Below, piece by piece: positions 7,983 to 16,081 of a DNA stretch of 64,000 nucleotides. The notes under the pieces were generated by a model that did not search any database, was not told where the DNA came from, and saw only the letters and a program-made list of their open reading frames with translations. Numbering within the stretch: position 1 is the stretch's first letter; every line of letters begins with the position of its first letter. The translations under genes and the position numbers were made by a program. The DNA is from JBLEFH01 sp047345645 (lineage in GTDB: Bacteria > Pseudomonadota > Alphaproteobacteria > Rhodobacterales > Rhodobacteraceae), in NCBI GenBank assembly GCA_047345645.1, contig JBLEFH010000002.1; one strand, given 5' to 3'.

Positions 7983-9161
7983 ATGGCCCTCGATATGACC
8001 GAACGACGCCCTGGTGTCGCGATTTTCTGGCTCGCCGCGGCGGCCTTTGCCCTTGGCACGGCGGAATTTGCCGCCATGGGCCTCTTGCCCTATTACGCCG
8101 CCGGGCTTGAGGTCAGCGAGACCGAAGCGGGCCACGCCGTCAGCGCCTATGCGCTTGGCGTGGTGATCGGCGCGCCGCTGCTGGCGCTTTTCGGCGCGAA
8201 ATTCTCCCGCAAGAGCTTCATTCTCGCCCTGATCGCCGTGTTTGTGGTCGGCAATATCCTCACCACGCTCGCGCCGACCATGAATATGCTGATCGCTGCG
8301 CGCTTCCTCACCGGACTGCCCCATGCGGGCGTCCTCGGGATTTCCACCCTTTATGCGGCGGAAATGATGGGCAAAGGCAAGCGCGCGCAAGCGGTGAGCC
8401 AGGTGCTGCTCGGCCTCACCACCGCCAATATCATCGGGGTGCCTGCGGCGAGCGCGCTCGGGCAGGTCTTTGGCTGGCGGTTCTGTTTCCTCTCGGTCGC
8501 GATCATGGGCGCGGTTTCCCTCTATATGATCTGGAAAACCGGTCCGAACGACACGCGCCACCCCGAAGCCAGCCCGCTCCGCGAGCTTGAGGCGCTGAAA
8601 AACCGCTCCGTCTGGCTCCCGCTTGCCATGGGCGCGATTGGCTTTGGCGGCATGTTCGCGACCTATTCCTACCTGAGCGCGACCCTGCTTCAGCACGCCG
8701 CTGCGCCCGAATGGAGCGTCGCGATTGTGCTGGCGATGTTCGGGATCGGCTCCACGGTCGGCAATCTCGTGTCGGGCCGCATCTCCTCGGGCCGCCTTAT
8801 CGCGAGCGCGGGCGGGTTCCAGCTCTTCATGGTCATCGCCTGCGCGCTTTACACCCAGTTGATCGGCAGTTGGCAGGCGCTGGCGCTGGCGATTTTCCTC
8901 ATCGGCTTCAGCGGCGGGATGGTCGTGCCGCTTCAGACCCGGCTGATGGATGTCGCGGGCGACGCGCAAACCATGGCCGCCGCGATGAACCACGCGGCCT
9001 TCAACCTCGCCAATGCGCTTGGTCCTTTCCTCGCTGGTGCGGCCCTCGCGGCAGGCTGGGGTTGGGGTGCGCCCGGCTGGGTGGGCGTCGCGCTCGGTGT
9101 GGCGGGCTTGGGCGTTTGGCTGCTCATGGCTCTTGACGATCGGCGGCTCGCGCGCACATAG
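7983..9161 (+). CDS. MFS transporter, DHA1/AraJ-like drug or sugar efflux family
   Basis: 392 residues, about 12 predicted membrane helices. The N-terminal helix FWLAAAAFALGTAEFAAMG has the GTAEF motif typical of the AraJ/YdhP/NepI efflux group. Motif A-like LLALFGAKFSRK lies between helices 2 and 3, and LTGLPHAGVLG fits the helix 4 region. It should export small molecules using the proton gradient; the substrate cannot be read from sequence. The ATG has AAAGGAG at a good distance. trhO follows 6 nt downstream, so the two are probably cotranscribed. Confidence 0.85.
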   Translation: MALDMTERRPGVAIFWLAAAAFALGTAEFAAMGLLPYYAAGLEVSETEAGHAVSAYALGVVIGAPLLALFGAKFSRKSFILALIAVFVVGNILTTLAPTMNMLIAARFLTGLPHAGVLGISTLYAAEMMGKGKRAQAVSQVLLGLTTANIIGVPAASALGQVFGWRFCFLSVAIMGAVSLYMIWKTGPNDTRHPEASPLRELEALKNRSVWLPLAMGAIGFGGMFATYSYLSATLLQHAAAPEWSVAIVLAMFGIGSTVGNLVSGRISSGRLIASAGGFQLFMVIACALYTQLIGSWQALALAIFLIGFSGGMVVPLQTRLMDVAGDAQTMAAAMNHAAFNLANALGPFLAGAALAAGWGWGAPGWVGVALGVAGLGVWLLMALDDRRLART

Positions 9162-9167
9162 AGCCGC

Positions 9168-10079
9168 ATGAGTTACACCGTCGCTGCCCTCTACCACTTC
9201 GCCCCCCTCGAGCCCGACGCCCATCGGGAGCGGCTGCAATCGCTTTGCGATGAGAACGGCGTGCGCGGCTCCCTGCTGCTGGCGAGCGAGGGGATCAACG
9301 GCACGATTGCCGGGCCGCGCGGCGGGATCGACACGGTCCTCGCCGCGATCCGCGCCATTCCGGGCTTCGCCGCGCTGGAGCATAAGGAAAGCCACGCCGA
9401 AGAGATGCCCTTCCTGCGCATGAAAGTGCGGCTGAAGCGCGAGATCGTCACCATGGGCCAGCCGCTGGCGGACCCGACGGCGCAGGTCGGCTCCTATGTC
9501 GCGGCAGAGGACTGGAACGATCTCATCTCCCGCGACGATGTGGTCGTGATCGACACCCGCAACGACTACGAGGTCGGGATCGGCACCTTCGAGGGCGCGG
9601 TGGACCCGCAGACCAAGACCTTCCGCGACTTCCCGCGCTGGTGGGAAGAGAACAAGGCGCAGTTCCACAACAAAACGGTCGCGATGTTCTGCACCGGAGG
9701 GATCCGCTGCGAGAAGGCCTCAAGCTATCTGCTCGGCCTCGGCGTGCCGGAAGTCTACCACCTCAAAGGCGGCATCCTGAAATATCTCGAAGAGGTGCCG
9801 CAGGAGCAAAGCCTCTGGAATGGCGAATGTTTCGTCTTTGACGGCCGCGTCTCGGTCGGTCACGGGCTGGAGGAGGGCGAGCACGAGCTTTGCCACGCCT
9901 GCCGCCGCCCCATCGTGCCGGAGGACAAAACCCGCCCCGAATTCGAGCCGGGCGTGTCCTGCCATCAGTGCATTGATGAGATCGACGACGCCCGCCGCGA
10001 ACGCTTCCGCGAGCGCCAGCGGCAGATGAAACTCGCCGCCGAACGGGGCGAGATCCACTTAGGAACAAAGCGCGATTAA
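9168..10079 (+). CDS. trhO: tRNA uridine(34) hydroxylase TrhO (rhodanese-like, YceA/UPF0176)
   Basis: 303 residues. The N-terminal domain has GSLLLASEGINGTIAGPRG, characteristic of the YceA family. A rhodanese domain follows (about 115-215) with catalytic Cys175 in AMFCTGGIRCEKASSYL. A C-terminal cysteine pair region (ELCHACRRPI, VSCHQC) may bind metal. TrhO hydroxylates U34 of certain tRNAs in an oxygen-dependent step towards 5-methoxyuridine or cmo5U. It starts 6 nt after the MFS gene, with no obvious functional link. Confidence 0.93.
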   Translation: MSYTVAALYHFAPLEPDAHRERLQSLCDENGVRGSLLLASEGINGTIAGPRGGIDTVLAAIRAIPGFAALEHKESHAEEMPFLRMKVRLKREIVTMGQPLADPTAQVGSYVAAEDWNDLISRDDVVVIDTRNDYEVGIGTFEGAVDPQTKTFRDFPRWWEENKAQFHNKTVAMFCTGGIRCEKASSYLLGLGVPEVYHLKGGILKYLEEVPQEQSLWNGECFVFDGRVSVGHGLEEGEHELCHACRRPIVPEDKTRPEFEPGVSCHQCIDEIDDARRERFRERQRQMKLAAERGEIHLGTKRD

Positions 10080-10113
10080 TTCCGCTTGCCAGCCCTCAAG
10101 GCGCATGATCTCG

Positions 10114-10129
10114 TTTGAAAAAGTTCAAA
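10114..10129 (+). promoter_or_regulatory. FNR/CRP-family-like dyad (TTG-N8-CAA)
   Basis: Perfect 6-bp arms TTTGAA / TTCAAA separated by four bases lie 16 nt before the ATG of the small membrane protein. The inner TTG-N8-CAA spacing is that of FNR/Dnr/NnrR-type sites, although the flanking bases differ from the FNR consensus. Functional status is inference. Confidence 0.35.
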
Positions 10130-10145
10130 TGAGAAAGGGCGCATC

Positions 10146-10385
10146 ATGGCGATGGCAATGGGGCCGAAACGGTCCAATTTTACGTTCTGGACCAAATGGA
10201 TCGCGTCCATCGCGCAGATCTGCGGCTATGCGGCGACGGGCTTCGGCTATGTGCCGCTGAACATCTATTTCTTCCTTGTGGGGCTGGTCGGCTGGTTCAT
10301 TGTCGGCGTGATGTGGAAGGACCGCGCGATCATGCTGATCCACATCGTCGCCCTCGCCGCGATGGTCGTGGGGCAACTGAGCTAG
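10146..10385 (+). CDS. Small two-helix membrane protein, unknown function
   Basis: 79 residues with two hydrophobic segments: about 18-50 (WIASIAQICGYAATGFGY running into LNIYFFLVGLVGWFIVGVMW) and 60-78 (IMLIHIVALAAMVVGQL). The KDR turn between them suggests both termini on the same side. It resembles small conserved hypothetical membrane proteins of Rhodobacteraceae, but I cannot name a function. It stands alone, 66 nt after trhO, with an FNR-type dyad just upstream and AGAAAGGGCG before the start. Confidence 0.75.
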   Translation: MAMAMGPKRSNFTFWTKWIASIAQICGYAATGFGYVPLNIYFFLVGLVGWFIVGVMWKDRAIMLIHIVALAAMVVGQLS

Positions 10386-10386
10386 A

Positions 10387-10408
10387 CGCGCCGCCTTGGG
10401 GCGGCGCG
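10387..10408. terminator. GC-rich hairpin between convergent genes
   Basis: A 9-bp stem (CGCGCCGCC / GGCGGCGCG) with loop TTGG sits between the stop at 10385 and the convergent stop at 10418. There is no T-run on either side, so it is a weak terminator candidate. Confidence 0.35.
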
Positions 10409-10417
10409 CCTGCCGCT

Positions 10418-11446
10418 TTAATCGCCGACGCGGATGACCCGTTTGCCGAAGTTTTTGCCCTCAAGCAGACCGATAAAGGCTTCGGGGGCGGCTTCCAGCC
10501 CGTCGATCATCTCTTCGGTGTAGCTGATCTCGCCATTGGCGAGCCAGGGCTGCATTTCGGCGATGAATTCGGGGTAGAGATGCCCGAATGTGTCCCAGAT
10601 GATGAAGCCCTGCACGGTCAGTTTCTTGATCAGGATCTGGCTCATCAGGAAGCCCATGCGGTCCGGGCCGTCAGGCAGGGCGGTCGCGTTGTAGTTGGCG
10701 ACGAGGCCGCAGACCGGGACGCGGGCATGGGGGTTGAAGAGGGGCAGCACCGCGTCGAAAACCTTGCCGCCGACATTCTCGAAATAGATGTCGATCCCGT
10801 CTGGCACGGCGGCCTTCAATTGCGCGGCGAAGTCCGGCGCGCGGTGGTCGATACAGGCGTCGAAACCGAATTCCTCAACGGCGTGGCGGCATTTCTCCGG
10901 CCCGCCCGCAATGCCGACCGCGCGAAGCCCGCGCAGTTTGGCGATCTGGCCGACCGTGGCGCCGACCGGGCCGGTGGCAGCGGCAACCACCAGCGTTTCG
11001 CCTTCTTTCGGCTGGCCGATCCGCGTCAGCCCCGCCCAGGCGGTGAAGCCGGGCATTCCGAGGATGCCAAGCGCCCAGCTTGGTTTGTCCAAGCCGTTGA
11101 TTTTCTGGATCATCTCGCCGTCCGAGACCGCGTAATCCTGCCAGCCGCTAAAGGCGAGCACCTGATCGCCGGGCGCGTAGCCGTCGAGATTGGACTCGAC
11201 CACCTCGGCCACCACCTGCGCGGTCATCACGCCGCCGACCTCAACCGGCTCGGCATAGCTTTCCGCAGCGCTCATCCGTCCGCGCATGTAAGGATCGAGG
11301 GAGAGAAACTGCGTGCGGAGCAGCATCTCGCCGCTCCCCGGCTTGGGCACGTCGCCTTTTTCAAGGCGCAGCGTGTTCTCGTCGGGCGCGCCGTGGGGGC
11401 GTTCGTTCAAAATCCACTGGCGGTTGGTGTCTTGAGTCTGGGGCAT
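10418..11446 (-). CDS. NADP-dependent oxidoreductase, zinc-independent MDR family (CurA/leukotriene B4 dehydrogenase-like)
   Basis: 342 residues. The N-terminal GroES-like domain contains LRTQFLSLDPYMRGRM, the hallmark of this MDR branch. The Rossmann part has TLVVAAATGPVGATVGQIAKL (the AxxGxxG pattern) and VGIAGGPEKC. IDIYFENVGGKVFDAVL is also diagnostic. There are no structural or catalytic zinc cysteine clusters. Such enzymes reduce alkenals, enones or curcumin with NADPH. It starts 49 nt from the second MFS gene's stop, same strand, and could form a two-gene unit with it. Confidence 0.88.
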   Translation of the reverse strand: MPQTQDTNRQWILNERPHGAPDENTLRLEKGDVPKPGSGEMLLRTQFLSLDPYMRGRMSAAESYAEPVEVGGVMTAQVVAEVVESNLDGYAPGDQVLAFSGWQDYAVSDGEMIQKINGLDKPSWALGILGMPGFTAWAGLTRIGQPKEGETLVVAAATGPVGATVGQIAKLRGLRAVGIAGGPEKCRHAVEEFGFDACIDHRAPDFAAQLKAAVPDGIDIYFENVGGKVFDAVLPLFNPHARVPVCGLVANYNATALPDGPDRMGFLMSQILIKKLTVQGFIIWDTFGHLYPEFIAEMQPWLANGEISYTEEMIDGLEAAPEAFIGLLEGKNFGKRVIRVGD

Positions 11447-11495
11447 GGGGGACTCCTTTCATCTGAAGATGAAGGTAAGCCGCCCTGCCGCAGGA

Positions 11496-12749
11496 TCAAG
11501 CGGGACGTGGCCCCGCCAGCATCGGTTGCTCGCGCACCGGCAGATGGACGATGGCCGAGAACGCGCCAACCGCGATGCCGACCCACCAAACAACTTCATA
11601 GCCGCCAAACCGGTCATAGAGCGCGCCACCGAGCCAGACGCCGAGGAACCCGCCGATCTGGTGGGACAGGAAGATGATCCCGTAGAGCGTGCCCATATAG
11701 CGCAGCCCGTAAATATAGGCGACGAGGCCGGAGGTCAGCGGCACGGTGGCGAGCCAAAGCGCGCCCATGATGGCGGAGAACACCAGCACCGTGGTCGGCG
11801 TCATCGGGGTCATGATGAACCAGACGGCGATGATCGTCCGCGCGGTGTAGATGCCTGAAAGCAGATATTTGCGGGTGAATTTCTGGCCCAATGCGCCCGC
11901 CGTGATGGAGCCGATGATGTTCATCAACCCAATCACCGCCAGCGCAATCGCGCCGAGGCCGGTGGTCGTCGTGATGCCCATGCTGGCGAGAAACCCGGTC
12001 GGCAGGATCGGGCCGCACATCTCCGCGACCATGGCCGGGAAGTGGGCCGTGATGAAGGCAAGCTGAAAGCCGCAGGAGAAAAAGCCGAGGAAGATCAGCG
12101 TGTAGGATGGGTCCCGCATCGCTTTTTTCAGGATCTGGCCGAGGGTTTCTTCCAATTCGTTTTTCTTCGGTGCATGGACGCCGCGCAGGAGCGGAAGGAC
12201 CAGCAGGACGGCGAGGATCGCGACGGCCATGACCAGAAACACATTCGCCCAGCCCATATTCGGCAGGAGTGCGGCCACGATGGGCGGGCCGAAAAGCTGG
12301 CCCGACGAGCCCGCCGCCGTCGCAATCCCGAGCGCCATGGAGCGGTTTTTCTCATCCGTCGCGCGGCCGATCATCGCAAGGATGACGCCAAAGCCCGTGC
12401 CTGCGACACCGAAGCCAATGATGACGTTAATCAGCTGATGCCCTTCCGGCGTGATCGCAAAGGCCGAGAGCGCGAGGCCGATGGCATAGGTGATAATCCC
12501 CAGCACAATCGCCGCCCGGTCGCCCCATTTCTCGCCAATCGCGCCGAAAATCGGCTGGCCGAAGCCCCAGGCAAGGTTCTGGATCGCAATCGCCATGGAG
12601 TATTCCGCGCGCGGCCAGTTGAACTCGCTCGCAATCGGGATCTGGAACAGGCCGAAACTCGCCCGGATGCCGAAACCGACCAGCATGATGACGCAGCCGG
12701 CGATCATCACGGGGGTGAAAAGATTGGCTTTTGCGGTGCTCGCGGTCAT
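11496..12749 (-). CDS. MFS transporter, monocarboxylate/OFA-like
   Basis: 417 residues from the ATG at 12749 (MTASTAKANLFTPVMIAG), which has CAGGAG about 8 nt upstream. The open frame runs on to 13949, but that part is the antisense of zapE. There are about 12 membrane helices. GIRASFGLFQIPIASEFNW in helix 1 and LAWGFGQPIFGAIGEKWGDR between helices 2 and 3 (motif A-like) fit the MCP/OFA-type MFS group. A cytoplasmic loop rich in Lys/Glu (KKNELEETLGQ) divides the two halves. Substrate unknown; organic acids are common for the group. Confidence 0.85.
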   Translation of the reverse strand: MTASTAKANLFTPVMIAGCVIMLVGFGIRASFGLFQIPIASEFNWPRAEYSMAIAIQNLAWGFGQPIFGAIGEKWGDRAAIVLGIITYAIGLALSAFAITPEGHQLINVIIGFGVAGTGFGVILAMIGRATDEKNRSMALGIATAAGSSGQLFGPPIVAALLPNMGWANVFLVMAVAILAVLLVLPLLRGVHAPKKNELEETLGQILKKAMRDPSYTLIFLGFFSCGFQLAFITAHFPAMVAEMCGPILPTGFLASMGITTTTGLGAIALAVIGLMNIIGSITAGALGQKFTRKYLLSGIYTARTIIAVWFIMTPMTPTTVLVFSAIMGALWLATVPLTSGLVAYIYGLRYMGTLYGIIFLSHQIGGFLGVWLGGALYDRFGGYEVVWWVGIAVGAFSAIVHLPVREQPMLAGPRPA

Positions 12750-12834
12750 GGCGTTCACTCCTGACAGAACGGTGGCGAGCATAGGCGCGATGCGCGGCAA
12801 GCGGAAGCGGAATCTCCGCCGCGTCAATCGGGCT

Positions 12835-12863
12835 TTGCCAAGCGCCGGTGACTGGCCTATTGC
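12835..12863 (+). promoter_or_regulatory. Candidate sigma-70 promoter of zapE
   Basis: TTGCCA (12835-12840) and TATTGC (12858-12863) are separated by exactly 17 bp and lie 21 nt before the zapE ATG. The region also divides zapE from the oppositely oriented MFS gene. Confidence 0.4.
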
Positions 12864-12884
12864 TATGCAGGATAAGGAGAATTC

Positions 12885-13976
12885 ATGGCATCCGACGGAC
12901 CGATCACCCAATATCGCCAACGTGTCGCAGAGGGCGAGCTGCGCGATGATCCTGCGCAGCGCCACGCGGTCGAGCAGCTTCAAATGCTCTGGTCGCGACT
13001 CAGGGGCTACGAGCCGAGCAAGCCGAAAAAGGTCCGCAAGGGGCTGTTTGGCTGGGGCAAGGAAGAGACGCCCGAGGCGGATATGCCGGGTCTTTATATC
13101 TGGGGCGGCGTCGGGCGCGGCAAGTCGATGCTGATGAATATGTTCTTCGACAGCGCCCCGGTGGAGCCGAAGCGCCGCGTGCATTTCCACGAATTCATGC
13201 AGGAGGTCCACGGTCTCATCGGCGAGGCGCGGGAGAAGGGGACCAAGGACTCGATGGGTCCGGTCGTCGAGAAGATCGCCGCCAGCGCGACCCTGCTCTG
13301 TTTCGACGAAATGCAGATCACCGACATCACCGATGCGATGATCGTCGGGCGGCTCTTCGAGGGGCTGTTTGCGCGCGGCATCGTTGTCGTGACCACCTCG
13401 AACCGCCACCCGGATGATCTCTATAAGGACGGCCTCAACCGCCAGCTTTTCCTGCCCTTTATTGATCTCATCAAGGAGAAGCTGGAGGTCTATCATCTCG
13501 ACAGCGCCAACGATCACCGGCAGGGCGGCACCGCGCGCGAAGACAGCTATCTGATCGCGCCCGCCCCCAAAGCGCTCGACGCGGCGTGGGAGGACATGAC
13601 CGGCGGCGCGAAGCCCGAGGCGCTGACGCTGGAGCTGAAATCCCGCAAGCTGACCTTCCACCGCTTCGCCAAGGGCGTGGTGCGGACGGATTTCGAAAAG
13701 CTCTGCGAAAATCCTTTGGGGGCAGGGGATTACCTCGCGCTCGCCAAGAAGATCGACGGGCTGATCCTCGAAGGCGTCCCGCGCCTGCACGCCACCAATT
13801 TCGATGCGGCCAAACGTTTCGTGACCCTCGTCGATGCGCTCTACGAGGCGAAAATCGAACTGGTGATCGAAGCTGCGGCCGAGCCGGAAAACCTCTATGC
13901 CGAGGGCACGGGCAGTTTCGAATTCGAGCGCACCGCCTCGCGCCTGCATGAGATGCGGGCGAAAGACTGGCCGTGA
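12885..13976 (+). CDS. zapE: Cell division protein ZapE (AFG1-like ATPase)
   Basis: 363 residues. The P-loop GGVGRGKS is at 74-81, followed by MLMNMFFDSAP and the family motif RRVHFHEFMQEVH. The Walker B region is LLCFDEMQITDITDAMI, with VVVTTSNRHPDDLYKDGLNR as sensor region. ZapE associates with the Z-ring in E. coli; mitochondrial AFG1/LACE1 acts in respiratory-complex turnover. Start supported by AAGGAG 5 nt upstream. The stop overlaps the selD start by 4 nt (GTGA). Confidence 0.94.
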   Translation: MASDGPITQYRQRVAEGELRDDPAQRHAVEQLQMLWSRLRGYEPSKPKKVRKGLFGWGKEETPEADMPGLYIWGGVGRGKSMLMNMFFDSAPVEPKRRVHFHEFMQEVHGLIGEAREKGTKDSMGPVVEKIAASATLLCFDEMQITDITDAMIVGRLFEGLFARGIVVVTTSNRHPDDLYKDGLNRQLFLPFIDLIKEKLEVYHLDSANDHRQGGTAREDSYLIAPAPKALDAAWEDMTGGAKPEALTLELKSRKLTFHRFAKGVVRTDFEKLCENPLGAGDYLALAKKIDGLILEGVPRLHATNFDAAKRFVTLVDALYEAKIELVIEAAAEPENLYAEGTGSFEFERTASRLHEMRAKDWP

Positions 13977-16081
13977 TCCGCCTCTCGCGCGACATCGTCC
14001 TGATTGGTGGCGGCCACGCCCATGCCATCGCGCTGCGCCGCTGGGGGATGGACCCGCTGCCCGGCGCGCGCCTCACCCTCATCACCCCGGAGCCGGTCGC
14101 CACTTATTCCGGGATGCTCCCCGGCGTCGTCGCGGGCCACTACCCGCGCGCGGCGCTTGAGATTGACCTGATCCGCCTCGCCCGCCACGCAGGCGCGCGG
14201 ATCGTCCTCGCCAAAGCGCGCGACTTGACGCCCCATTCCGTCCTGCTCGATGAGCGCCCCGAGATCGGTTTCGACATCGCCTCGATCAATGTCGGGATCG
14301 AAACGGGCATGCGCCTGCCCGGCGCGGAAAACACCATCCCTGCCAAACCCTTGGAGGGCTTTCTTGATGCGTGGGAGCGCTTCGCGGCCGCCCCGCCGGA
14401 CGGCGCGCGGATCGCCATGATCGGCGGCGGCGCGGCGGGCGTGGAGCTCGCCCTCGCCATGAAAGCGCGGCTCTCGGGCCGGGCGCATGTGACGTTGATC
14501 GAAGCGGGCGGAGACATCCTCCCGGCCATGCCCGCGCTTCGCGAAAAAGCCCGCGCGGCGCTCATCAAATTCGGCGTGGAGGTCAAGACGGACTGCCCCG
14601 TCACCGGCTTCGCCCCCGGCCATGTCGAGACCGAAGCGGGCGCCATTCCCACCGATTTCATCGTCACCGCGCCCGGCGCGCAGATGCCCGCACTCGTCCG
14701 CCAGATCGGCTTCGGCGCGGAGGGCATCCCGATCCGCCCGACCCTGCAAACCGAGGTGCATGACCACGTCTTCGCAGCCGGGGACGCCGCCCATATGCCA
14801 TGGGACCCGCGCCCCAAAGCCGGGGTCTACGCCGTCCGCCAGGGCGCGGTTCTCGCGCGCAATTTGCGGGCCTATGCGGCGGGTGGACGGCTCGCGCGCT
14901 ATCACCCGCAGAAGGACTATCTCAAGCTGCTGTCCTTGGGCGAAACCAAGGCAGCGGCGGGCAAATGGGGCCGCTCGGCCTCGGGGGCTTGGGCGTGGCG
15001 CTGGAAGGATCACATCGACCGCAGCTTTATGAAAAAGCTCACCGATCTGCCGCCCATGTCCGAGATGCAGCCCGCCGAAACAGCCCTCGGCGCGCGCGAT
15101 CTCGCCGCGCCGCTTTGCGCCGGGTGCGGGGCCAAAGTCGCGCCTGCGGTTTTGCGTGACGCGCTTGCGGAGATGCCGATCCAGCGCCCCGATATCCTAC
15201 AAGGCGCGGGCGACGACGCCGCCCTTGTCAGCATCGGCGGCGAGACGGTCGCGCTCACGACCGACCATTTCCGCGCCTTTCTCGACGATCCGTATCTCTT
15301 GGGCCGCATCGCCGCGATCCACGCCATGGGCGACATCTGGGCCATGGGCGGGCAGCCGCAAACGGCGCTCGCGAACCTGATCCTGCCGCGTATGACCGAG
15401 GATCTACAGGCGCGGACGCTGAAGGAATTGCTCGCCGGGGCCCGCGCCGCGTTGGAGCCCACAGGCGCGGCGCTCGTCGGCGGCCACTCGGCGCTCGGCG
15501 CGGAGCTCACGGTCGGCTTTTCGCTGACGGGCCACTGTCCCAAACCGATCGGGCTCGCGGGCGCGCAGGTGGGCGATGCGATCCTGCTGACCAAACCAAT
15601 TGGCACCGGCGTTCTCCTCGCAGGCGAGATGCAGCGCCGCGCGCAGGCCCGCGATGTGGCGGCAGCCTGGGCGCAAATGGCGCAGTCATCCCAAGAGGTT
15701 ACGGCGATCCTCGCCCCCCATGCCTCCGCCATGACCGATGTGACCGGCTTCGGCCTCGTCGGGCATTTGGGAAGTCTTTGCCGCGCCTCGCAGGTCGGCG
15801 CGGATCTTTGGGTGGATCACGTCCCGCTTCTCGCGGGCGCGCTGGTCCTCGCGCGAGACGGTGTACGCTCGACGCTCTTCGATGCCAACCAAACCGAGCC
15901 GCATGCACTGGACGGCGCGCCCGATGCGCGGAGCGACTTGATGTTCGACCCGCAAACCTCGGGCGGCTTGCTCGCGACGGTCCCGGCAAATCAGGCGGAG
16001 CGGCTTTGCGCTGAAACCGGCGCGGCGGCGATAGGTGTGATCACAGAACGCGGTCTGCGTCTGCGGCGGTCTGCTGTGTGA
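13973..16081 (+). CDS. selD: Selenide, water dikinase fused to N-terminal FAD/NAD(P) oxidoreductase domain
   Basis: 702 residues, twice the size of E. coli SelD, with a GTG start overlapping the zapE stop. Residues 1-345 are an NDH-2-like oxidoreductase: FAD motif IVLIGGGHAHA (GGGHAH at 12-17), a second dinucleotide motif IAMIGGGAAGVEL near 148, and VFAAGDAAHM. Residues ~375-702 are SelD with C385 and K388 in LCAGCGAKVAP, so cysteine rather than selenocysteine at the catalytic site. ILQGAGDDAALV, TDHFRAFLDDPYLLGRIAA and DPQTSGGLLA follow. SelD makes selenophosphate from selenide and ATP. The fused domain is known from other bacteria and may supply reduced selenium. The product is used by MnmH encoded next door. 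Confidence 0.94.
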   Translation: MIRLSRDIVLIGGGHAHAIALRRWGMDPLPGARLTLITPEPVATYSGMLPGVVAGHYPRAALEIDLIRLARHAGARIVLAKARDLTPHSVLLDERPEIGFDIASINVGIETGMRLPGAENTIPAKPLEGFLDAWERFAAAPPDGARIAMIGGGAAGVELALAMKARLSGRAHVTLIEAGGDILPAMPALREKARAALIKFGVEVKTDCPVTGFAPGHVETEAGAIPTDFIVTAPGAQMPALVRQIGFGAEGIPIRPTLQTEVHDHVFAAGDAAHMPWDPRPKAGVYAVRQGAVLARNLRAYAAGGRLARYHPQKDYLKLLSLGETKAAAGKWGRSASGAWAWRWKDHIDRSFMKKLTDLPPMSEMQPAETALGARDLAAPLCAGCGAKVAPAVLRDALAEMPIQRPDILQGAGDDAALVSIGGETVALTTDHFRAFLDDPYLLGRIAAIHAMGDIWAMGGQPQTALANLILPRMTEDLQARTLKELLAGARAALEPTGAALVGGHSALGAELTVGFSLTGHCPKPIGLAGAQVGDAILLTKPIGTGVLLAGEMQRRAQARDVAAAWAQMAQSSQEVTAILAPHASAMTDVTGFGLVGHLGSLCRASQVGADLWVDHVPLLAGALVLARDGVRSTLFDANQTEPHALDGAPDARSDLMFDPQTSGGLLATVPANQAERLCAETGAAAIGVITERGLRLRRSAV

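Noticed and set aside
12750..13949. Minus-strand open frame continuous with the second MFS gene, extending over zapE
   Set aside because: It is the antisense of zapE, has no membrane or domain pattern, and the MFS start at 12749 has a good ribosome-binding site.
15110..15140. Possible selenocysteine codon at the SelD catalytic site
   Set aside because: The codon for residue 385 is TGC (Cys), and no in-frame TGA occurs in the gene.
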